This document shows, piece after piece, positions 56,109 to 64,000 of a stretch of DNA of 64,000 nucleotides. The translations under genes were made by a program, and so were the position numbers. The notes under the pieces were generated by a model. It was not told the origin of the DNA. It saw nothing but the letters and a program-made list of their open reading frames with translations, and made no database searches. Numbering within the stretch: the first letter of the stretch is position 1; each line of letters starts with the position of its first letter. This stretch comes from Colletotrichum lupini (Eukaryota; Ascomycota; Sordariomycetes; Glomerellales; Glomerellaceae): NCBI RefSeq assembly GCF_023278565.1, contig NC_064675.1, forward strand, positions 5,580,001-5,644,000, written 5' to 3'.

Positions 56109-57066
56109 TCCGGATCTCGGGATGAGCCCGTTGTTTGATTCAGGATTGTGGCAATTGAGCCAGGGACAGACTTTCGTCACAGCACATTCCTCGCGTGGGG
56201 GATCGCCAGCCCTGGCCAAAACAAAAAGACGCTACCAGAAAAGATAAGCAAGAGAAAGACAATGCCCTTTCGAAGGTGGCGAGAAGATTAAAGAATGTAT
56301 CGTGGAATGCGGACCCAACCATCTATCGAAAAATCGCATACCAACCACCACAGCAAGGGACGTGAGAAAGAATTACCGCCTACAACCCCCTCTCTACTAG
56401 CAAAGAAGCTTCGTAAATAGTCCAACAAATCGTTCCACTACCAAGAACGCAATCCTCCGACTACCAACGAGGCCGTCGCAGACTGTATTCCCCCTCCCCA
56501 TCCCTCCCTCTTCACGCGCCGCCGCGTCTAAAAGTGTACGCCAGTCCAATGTGGCGTGCCGGAGCAACCCACCCAAAGTTGCCAAAACGGGCCAGCTGAG
56601 ACGCAGGGAGCTCTCCCGATACGGTTAAAGCGCAGGATAGCTGGGCTAGCCCCCAGGTTAGCGGTACCTCTTTCAACCACCAAACAAACAGCAAAACGCA
56701 CGACCTTTGGGGGTTGCTAGAAATCCTCCTGCCTGAAACTCTCAGCATTTCTGTATCGGTGGCAGGGCGGGCTAGACGGAGCTAGAACGGGGGATCCACA
56801 TTCGCGGGGTCCAGAACCGCGCCGGCGATCGCTCGACTTACAAGTTAGACTTCTTTTCTTAGCCCGGCGTCCGTGGTGGCGCTGGCGTCGGTTCCCTTTC
56901 TTCACGATAGCGGTCTCGAACAACCAGTGTAGAGTGACGCTCCATTCCGGAGACTTGGTGATATAGTATTGATGAAAATGTTTCTTCTCTGTGGGTATCA
57001 AAATAGATGTGACAAAACAAAACTCCGTTTACACACTTTTCCTTCCCGTGTGCGCCCTATGCATTT
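56109..57066. other. convergent spacer
   Basis: 958 bp between two stops facing each other. Several short Arg/Ser-rich frames but nothing with a domain. Confidence 0.5.
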
Positions 57067-59497
57067 CTACCTCGGCCTGTACCTTTCCCATAACGCTCTT
57101 GTAATGAGCCCAGGGGCTCCCAGCCCCAGCTCAAACGGCCCCCTCACCGGCTGGCCTCTGTTGGACGATCTCGCCGGCAGGTATGGCGGGGGCGGCGACG
57201 GGCTTCGGGGAGAAGACACCGTTGTAGTGGTGGTTGTTGTCGTGGGGGACGCCGGCGGGGCCCCTTGGAGGTACTCGCTCAGCTCGCTAGTGTCCATCCC
57301 AGGCCTAGTGGCGTCCACCACATGGCTCGTTTGGGTGGCCGGGGCCGATGGGTCTTGATCGACCGTGCTCGCCGGTGATAGCGGGCTCACACTCGCATAC
57401 TGATGCGCAGATGTCTCATTCCTTTGCGCGGTGTTGGAAGAAGCTAGGGCGGCGAGCTCGAGGTCCTCCTCTGACCTACCCGCAGCGCCCCGCACGACGA
57501 CGCCGAGCAGTCCATCCGTCTCATCCAACGCCCCCATCTCCTCCCGACTGGCCCGGCTTACTAGTGGAAAGTCCATTGAGTCTCTCAAGTGTGCTCCCAG
57601 CCTCATCATGGCAAAGGCGTCCAAGGTGTCGGTCCAGGTGGGCAGGCTGTAAATGTAGCAGACGAGGATGATAAGTGCAATGGCTTGCATGCTGATGAGC
57701 AAGCTAATGGCGACGGTGGCGCCTACGGTGTACCGCGGTGCGACAAATTCGGTGCCGGCCAAGTTGTAAATGGTCCTCGCCGCGTCGTTGGATGCTGCGT
57801 CTTGTAGGACGGCCACGTTGGACAAGTACATGCCGACGCCGAGGGTGCTCTGTGCCACCTTGACGTACTGAAGGCCTTGTGCGATCCGGAACAGTGTCTT
57901 GGGGAGCTCGGCAAGCGAGCATCCCTGGTATATAGACGAGTACCACGAGTCGTAATCGTCGTTGTGAGAGTTGTACGGCAGCTGCCACGCACCGAGGGGG
58001 GTCGGCAAAGAGCACGCCCTGCGTTTCGCATCGCTGTTGGACGTGGTGTTGTCGGGCACTTGGCCATCCGGGAAGGTCTGACTCAAAAGATCGAGTACAG
58101 CCTGTGGGTATGAGCCATTGCCAAAGAGCGCCTCGGCTGTTGACCGCAACGGGCCTTGTGCAGAGGTCCAGCCGGAGAATCGGTCGCGGTTCCAGTCGTC
58201 TTCAGACTTGTTGGTGATGAGGTTACCCTGCCAATCGTAGTCGTGGAAATGCGCTGCCATGTCTTCGTCCGAGGGCCACTCGCTGATGATGTCGGATGGA
58301 ACAAGTCCCGTTTGAAGGTTGCCAATCTCGAAAAAGGCACGGCTGGTTTTGGCGACACACTTGATGGTGACGTTTTGAGCCGGTTCCGATAAAAAGTCCT
58401 GGGTCTTTGCTGCCTCTGGACTAATCTGCGCGTCAATGTAAAGCACTTCATGGACGTCTTGGCGTCGCCTCGGGGGAACCCCACGAGGTGCAGAGCTGGT
58501 GGTATTGCGAGGCATGCACGTTCTCACACTGATGCCGAAGCCTTGGAGGGACGTTGCATACCCGTCGCAGTTGGCGGGGTACTCATCTGCAACCTGGCAA
58601 GCTGCGGTTGAGCTGAGCCGAATTGAGTGCTGTCGGAGAGGTCCCGTAGTGACGCCAGCGGGAATTGCTGATACCCAGAAAGAGTCGTTGTACGTCTGGT
58701 CCTCTCCCGTGACGAAGCTCCGGTGGTTGTCGTCGACTCGCCACAGGTTTTCTTGGATGTCGGCTGACGTGATGTTGACCATCTTCGTTCTGACTGTGTT
58801 GACGATTTGAGATGCATTGGACTCTCGGAGCAAGACGGGCTCGGCATCCTTGCCAATTGTCTGGGCCGGTTGTCCCTTGCCGTCGCATGTTCTGTCCCAT
58901 TTGCTCAATGGTCGGAGACTGTCGCACGAGTACACTGGGCGGCTCGATGGCGGCATCAGCAGTGACTGTAGTGGTGGCTGCACGGCAGCTGTTGCAAGTT
59001 AGACGGAGTAGCCACCCCCAAAAGGCTTGTAACGTACTGAGAAGAAGCAGTCCGGTGGCCAGCAGGAGATAGGAAGACGATTGCCCGCTGGAGACAAACG
59101 CTGTCCATTTCAAGTCGGAAATGGCAAGCAGCTGCCTCACGGTGAGGGTCTGCTGCTTTGATCGGCGCTGTGAGAAGACGACTGCGCCGTAGGCCAACAG
59201 CGCGGCAACGCACGGCAGAGCAATAACAGCCGCCACAGTGCTGAAAAACGAAGCCGCAGCGATCCAACGGTGATATGAGTCGAGGTCTTGCCGCATAATG
59301 ATCCCCCACGGGTCGGATGTCGTTTTTCGGTTAATAACGCAAACGCAGAGCCATGGTGCGATGAGAAGCACCAAGTAGGTGACGAGTATGTAAATCGGGC
59401 GGCGAGCGTATCGCAGCGGTTGCCGAGACATGTCGACCGGCTTCGAAGCCGTGTATCTCGGCGGCGGTCCTTCTGTCCGAGTCTGATTCCTGTCCAT
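57067..59497 (-). CDS. large fungal membrane protein with external domain, unknown function
   Basis: Two exons, 59497-59038 and 58988-57067, with a short 49-bp intron; 793 aa. The N-terminus is cytosolic and Pro-rich. Three membrane spans follow (about 33-55, 78-105 and 137-156). A large polar domain (about 160-530) carries many N-x-S/T sites (NAS, NIT, NDS, NTT, NVT, NKS, NGS) and conserved-looking cysteines, so it is probably luminal or extracellular. A final span (about 545-575, VAISLLISMQAIALIILVCYI) leads to a long Ser/Thr/Pro-rich cytosolic tail with a run of eight threonines. This layout recurs in uncharacterised ascomycete proteins. I see no enzyme or channel motif. Confidence 0.85.
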
Positions 59498-59912
59498 CGT
59501 GACTGTCCTTCTTGGAAATAGAAAGGACGAGGAACAACAGACGAAGGAAGACACAATCGTATTATGGCAATTGCCATGATTGCTCAATTGGCTGTTTGGC
59601 GCCTTTTTAGTTTGCCGCGAGGCGTTTGCACGGTCGCCAAGGGCTGGCTGACGGCAGCTGACCGCAGGGCGAATGCTGCAATTTCCCTGCGAGCCTAGAG
59701 GAATGCGTGCAGGAATGGAGTGATGGGGCACAGCGTGCACAGCATCCTTCGGGACGACTGCTTGCCACGCATGTTTTGCTTTTGAGACCAGTCAGTGCGA
59801 CGGAGCGGGACATGGCATAGCTCTGCCGGTGCCAAATAAAGAGTATGCAGGATAAAGCCGTCATTCGGACATTCTGTCGCATGTGCATCCCCACCCGTGT
59901 GTGTGTGTTGAT
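59498..59912. promoter_or_regulatory. promoter of membrane protein / 3' flank of phosphoesterase
   Basis: 415 bp upstream of the membrane protein start (-) and downstream of the phosphoesterase stop (-). No gene seen; an upstream in-frame extension without conserved sequence was not used. Confidence 0.45.
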
Positions 59913-61133
59913 TTACTCCCCATTATAAGTGTCCTGGCCGTAGGTCTCGTTGAGTGTTACGCGCGTTATAATTTCTTCGTTTTCCATGCGGACCCAGCTC
60001 TCCACCGACATGTCTGGGTCGTCGCCCTGCGTGAAGGAGAGCTTAATCATCCGAGCGCCGCGTTCCCAGGTGCCATATCCGCCGTAGCCCGTGTGCTTTG
60101 CAAAACAGAGGAATGGGGCCTCGGCGCCGAGTCCGGCGTCGTGGCCGGGCCAGGTCGAGCACCACGAGTCGCCGTGGTCGTGCCCAACATAGATGCTGTG
60201 GAGACCCTCGGCCTCGAGCAGCGCCTCGACGAAGGGGGCGTCCTCTCCGCCCTCGCCTTGGATGGCTAGCGGGCTGTCGGCATTCAACCCAGGGAACTTG
60301 GCGGGGTCGAGGTTGGTCTGCTGGGCCGTCAAAAAGATGTGAGGGGGGATGTGGACAAAGGCGACGCTGGGAATGACACGGCCGTGCTTGTCCTTGAGGT
60401 CGTCGTAGGTTTTGGTAAACCATTCGGCCGTCTCGGGGGCAACCCAGTTTGGAATGTCGTCCATGTTATCGGAATCCGTCTGGTAGCTAGTGCCGCCCCG
60501 GCTGTCAAAGAACCACAATAGCAGGATGGGGTCCTTGGAGTCTCCCTCGTAGACAGGGACGTAGTAGTTTGTGATGCCCGGGAGATTGTCGCCCATGGAC
60601 GTTGTGTAACAGAGGTCGTAGCCTTTTTCGGCACGGAACAGCTGCTCGCGGTCCAGCGTGTGCTTGGAGTCGTGGTTCCCGTAGACGGATGCCCACCGCT
60701 GGTTCGTCTTGAGGAGGGGCGCGACAATCTGGTCAATGTAGAGCGTCGAGTTCTCCTTGTGGGTATCCTCGCCAGTAATGAGATCGCCGTTGAATACGAC
60801 GAGGTCGGGCTGTTCGCTCTTCATGACAGATTGCATGACTCTGGTGGAATTCTTGTCCTGGTCAATGCCCCAGCCAAATTCCTGCTCTCCGTAGTGCAGA
60901 TCGGAGAAGATGGCAATGAGGTAGTCGCGCTGGCCCGACACCTTGAGTCTTGGCTTGCTTATTGACGGCTCCGTCAAAGGCCACTTGCCGGGCGAAATCT
61001 TGGTCATCATCATGAACATGGCCGCGAAGCTGATGGAGAAGACCAGGACGAGCTGACACACCCTCTCGGCTAGTCGAAAGGATGACTGCGGCGGGCGCGG
61101 CTGCACCGCCTGCTCCAGCTTTGATTCCGGCAT
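59913..61133 (-). CDS. membrane-anchored metallophosphoesterase, Dcr2-like
   Basis: Single-exon frame of 406 aa from the ATG at 61133; the frame continues upstream without an ATG. A signal-anchor span lies at about 23-43. The calcineurin-like metal site is complete: D78 and H80 (SDLHYG), D117 (NGDLITG), N153 and H154 (GNHD), H261 (FVHIPPH), H318 and H320 (GHDHGD). The motif spacing and the T-W-E-R-G-A-R-M-I region recall the Dcr2/PPA29-like branch of purple-acid-phosphatase-related enzymes; yeast Dcr2 dephosphorylates Sic1 and Ire1. With the anchor it is probably ER or secretory-pathway luminal. It is shorter than yeast Dcr2 and lacks its N-terminal extension, so the substrate may differ. Divergent from the amidohydrolase gene. 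Confidence 0.92.
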   Translation of the reverse strand: MPESKLEQAVQPRPPQSSFRLAERVCQLVLVFSISFAAMFMMMTKISPGKWPLTEPSISKPRLKVSGQRDYLIAIFSDLHYGEQEFGWGIDQDKNSTRVMQSVMKSEQPDLVVFNGDLITGEDTHKENSTLYIDQIVAPLLKTNQRWASVYGNHDSKHTLDREQLFRAEKGYDLCYTTSMGDNLPGITNYYVPVYEGDSKDPILLLWFFDSRGGTSYQTDSDNMDDIPNWVAPETAEWFTKTYDDLKDKHGRVIPSVAFVHIPPHIFLTAQQTNLDPAKFPGLNADSPLAIQGEGGEDAPFVEALLEAEGLHSIYVGHDHGDSWCSTWPGHDAGLGAEAPFLCFAKHTGYGGYGTWERGARMIKLSFTQGDDPDMSVESWVRMENEEIITRVTLNETYGQDTYNGE

Positions 61134-62392
61134 GATGGAGTGTTGTACAGTGGCGGGGTATGAAAAAGATGGAAACTTGATGAAAGACAAATCCGCGCGA
61201 TGATTGGAGTCCAGCCAAAAAACAACAAGAGAAACGATTCAATTGAAGGTAAAGTGGAAGTGGTAAGAAAGAGAAAAGTTGATGGTATGGTATCAAAGAT
61301 GATGCCCTGCAGATTGCCAAAGGTGATTTTCCGCCCGGGGAGCTTCGAGTGCTGGATGCAGCTGGGGTTCCAAGGGCCAAACAATCCCAAACAGAGCCAA
61401 AACGGGCCCACTGTGGCAGATGCCGTTTTTGGGGGGCATAGTCCCACCAAAACCGAGGGGCCCAAGCCAACCGGGAAAGACGAGACGAAGACGGGCGGGA
61501 AGGACGTGCAGATGGTGCAGAAACATCCACCCGGTGTCACCAAACCAAACCATATGGATCATCGCCCATTGGATACGTACTGTAGTAGTGACAAAATCAT
61601 CAAGTGTAGTCGAGTGCCAGGATGCTCGTCTGTTCTTCGCGTCGCCTCATCTGAATGACCTGCCATCGGCAATTGGCGCTAGGGGGCACGACATCACGAT
61701 AGCTTGGAACTCCAGCTCGCAGCCCACCGACTTGTCTAAAATGGAGTTGTAACAATGTTATAAAAGTCAAGAAGCCGGTCCGGCGGGTTTCCTCCCATCA
61801 GGACAAACTTTGCTGAACGACCCGACTCGAGAATGACCCGGGTGTGTCTGTGCCTCCGTGCCTCTGGTGATTTGGTCTTTTGGAAATGTCTATCCTGGGC
61901 ATCGCCGTGGTAGGGCCAGATTGGTAGTACACGCCTCTACTAATTTGGACGCGTCGTCTCACGATGCCACTGACGAGTTGCATCACTCCGTGAGACAGAG
62001 GCCCCTGGAAAGTCGTGGAGTCCCCTGCACTTTCCCTGCAACGAAGCTCCTGGTCGACGATAAAGCTTCAGTGGGTCAAAGTACCCTCTTCCGCTGCCTG
62101 CTAGTTGAAAGCACTTGATACCATAGACGTCGCTAACAGATGTCGTCTCTTATCGGACAAAGTACATGCGACCCCGTATCCAAGCTTTCCACAGCTCCAG
62201 TAGCAACTCAATTGCACCTTCCCAACCCGTCCAAGCTGCCGTTGCTCCTACCTCGGACTCGCAATCAAAAGTTGTTCCGATCTGACAATTGAACTCGTTG
62301 TAAATCGATGATGTGATGTCCCTCAGTTGCATAACTTGACCTCTGCCCCCAATTGTCAGTCACCATTGCTCGCGACATAGCACCGCGTTACA
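61134..62392. promoter_or_regulatory. divergent intergenic region
   Basis: 1.26 kb between the starts of the phosphoesterase (-) and amidohydrolase (+) genes. A TATAAAA at 61759-61765 lies about 630 bp from the amidohydrolase ATG, so its role is unclear. No supportable gene. Confidence 0.45.
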
Positions 62393-64000
62393 ATGACACA
62401 ACCACACATCCCCTCCAAGGAGGCGGACCTCTTCCGGGACTCTTTTCAGGTACCGCCCCCGTACGAGGCCGCCGCGTATCCCCGCATCCGGCCCCGCCGC
62501 ACTCTCCTCCGAAACCTCATCTCGCCCCGCGTGCTCGTCTGCGTCTTCATCGGCGTCCTGCTCGCCTGGCACACCTTCCTCATTGAACGAGAGACTGTCA
62601 TCCGCGATGCTGCGAGACATGCCTCTCCGTCGGCCCATCTGGCCCGCTTTGATGAGTCCTTGAAGTACTGCGCTGCTCTCAAGACGTTTCCAAAGAGCCC
62701 CGAGCCAGAGACTCGCAAGTCCAACTCGAGATGGAACGCTGTCCGCGGCCAAGATAAGCCGGTAGTGCTGCGCAACATGACCTTCTTTGACGGCGAGTCC
62801 ATTGCGCCCGAGCCAATGGATATCAAGTTTGAAAAGGGCTTGTTCACCGAGCTCGCAACAACGGCTTCCAAGTCCATCAGCTCTGACGGTGCCACCGAAC
62901 ACGACTTACACGGCCGCTTCGTGACGCCTGGTCTGGTCGACATGCACTCCCATCATGCCGCGAGCCTGTGGCCGGCTCTGTCCGTCACTGAGGATGAGAA
63001 TGAAATGACAAAGACCTACGGCCCGCTCACCCCGATGCTGCGTATCCTCGACTCATTGAAGGCGTACGATGACGCTACTCGCATCATCATGTCCGGCGGC
63101 ATCACCACGTCACTCATTTTGCCCGGTTCCGCCAACATCATGGGCGGAGAGGGTACCGTGATCAAGAACGTCCTCAAGTCGGGAGAGTTGGGCGAGTACG
63201 TCGTTGAGGAGCTGTTGCTCGAGCGTGATATCCCCGTCGAGGAGCGCCATCGATACATGAAGCTGGCCTGCGGCGAGAACCCCAAGCGTGTCTATGGCCA
63301 CACCCGCATGGCCAACGCCTTCATCCTCCGCGAGCAGTTTGCCAAGGCCAAGGAGCACATGCAAAAACAGGACGAGTACTGCGAGAGCGTCGCCACTGTG
63401 TCGACCTTGTCTGATGAGGTCAAGGACCGCTTCGTCCGAGACTCTGGCAGCTTTCCCGCCGACCTCAAGCTCGAGTCCACCGTCGGCATGCTCCGCGGCC
63501 GAGTCTCCATGCAGAACCACTGCTACCTCCCCGAGGACTTTGAGACAATGCTCCGAGTCACTGGCGAGTACGGCGTCCGCGTCCGGGCCTTCCACCACGC
63601 CCTCGAGGCCTGGCAGGTTCCCGAGATGCTCAAGGCGTACGGCGAGTAGGTGGCCAAATCCTATCCGTGTGTGAACCATGCTAACCAGCGCAGAAACGTC
63701 ACCGTCGCTACCTTTGCCGAGTTCAGTCTGTACAAGTTCGAGGCCTATGCACCGAGCCTCTCTGCGGGCAAGATCCTCAACGAGCATGGCATCCCCGTAG
63801 CCTACAAGTCAGACCACACCGCGCCAGAGACGAACGCAAAGTACATCATGTTCCAAGCGGGCGTCGGCCACGCGTTCCACCTACCAGAAGAGAAGGCTCT
63901 GCAGTCAGTCACCTCTATTCCCGCCAAAGCCATCGACCTGGGCTACCGTGTTGGCTACGCTCGTCCGGGCTACGATGCGGATCTGGTTGTCTGGGATGCC
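62393..64000 (+). CDS. membrane-anchored amidohydrolase, 3' end outside window
   Basis: Two exons so far, 62393-63645 and 63694-64000, with a 48-bp intron (branch GCTAAC); 520 residues visible and no stop reached. A cytosolic start leads to a signal-anchor span (about 46-63, VLVCVFIGVLLAWHTFLI). The amidohydrolase beta-barrel/TIM domain then begins with NMTFFDGESI and the metal motif H185-S-H187 in TPGLVDMHSHH. Further His/Asp candidates are in MQNHCYLP, FHHALEAW and YKSDHTAP, and PGYDADLVVWDA near the edge is the returning barrel strand typical of the family. It probably hydrolyses an amide or cyclic amide outside the cytosol. The substrate is unknown. The truncation is a window edge, not a mutation. 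Confidence 0.9.

Noticed and set aside
1..64000. CRISPR array, rRNA genes, viral genes, biosynthetic cluster
   Set aside because: No regularly spaced direct repeats, no rRNA-like segment, no viral hallmark protein, and no PKS, NRPS or terpene synthase seen.

Overview
The window is nuclear DNA of a filamentous ascomycete, most likely a Sordariomycete and possibly Hypocreales. Evidence: short phase-consistent introns (about 50-190 bp) with GTRNGT donors and CTAAC-like branch points, Zn(II)2Cys6 regulators, a COP9 signalosome subunit, Prp18, a complex I NDUFB4-type subunit, a MIND-complex Mtw1/Mis12 protein, and long microsatellite-rich intergenic DNA. Gene models were built by joining open frames at splice sites where phase and protein continuity agree. 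No transcript data were available, and family names rest on sequence recognition, not on a search.

Layout. 0.3-14 kb is gene-dense housekeeping DNA: a proline-rich AIM3-like protein (-), kinetochore Mtw1/Mis12 (+), an F-box protein (+), a secreted M14 procarboxypeptidase (+), a mitochondrial-type PPR protein (-), a glutathione S-transferase (-), tRNA-Ser(GCT) (-) and the small complex I subunit NDUFB4 (+). 14-22 kb holds Sap18 (-) and Prp18 (+), with an 801-bp AT-rich inverted-repeat element between their starts, then the five-exon COP9 subunit CSN1 (-). 21.7-30.9 kb has no gene I can support. It carries homopolymer and dinucleotide tracts, a 342-bp MITE with 56-bp inverted repeats, and copies of a short motif, TACGGAGTA.

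30.9-48.4 kb: a large five-exon Zn2Cys6 regulator (+), an Xaa-Pro aminopeptidase (+), an Emp47/ERGIC-53-type L-lectin cargo receptor (-) divergently paired with the ALG8 glucosyltransferase (+), and an Itc1/Acf1-type ISWI partner subunit (+) whose first coding exon is only the ATG. 49-59.5 kb looks accessory: an orphan multi-pass membrane protein (+), a free-standing RNase H with an acidic tail (-), a small Zn2Cys6 regulator (+), and a large fungal membrane protein (-). 59.9-64 kb: a membrane-anchored Dcr2-type metallophosphoesterase (-) and a membrane-anchored amidohydrolase (+) that runs off the window end.

Most genes are single-function and not clustered by pathway. The one functional pairing that stands out is the ER lectin receptor with ALG8, which share a divergent promoter and both belong to N-glycoprotein biogenesis. 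There is no CRISPR, rRNA, phage or secondary-metabolite cluster. The most unusual items are the two inverted-repeat elements, the recurrent intergenic 9-mer, the RNase H gene and the exon structure of the Itc1-like gene.
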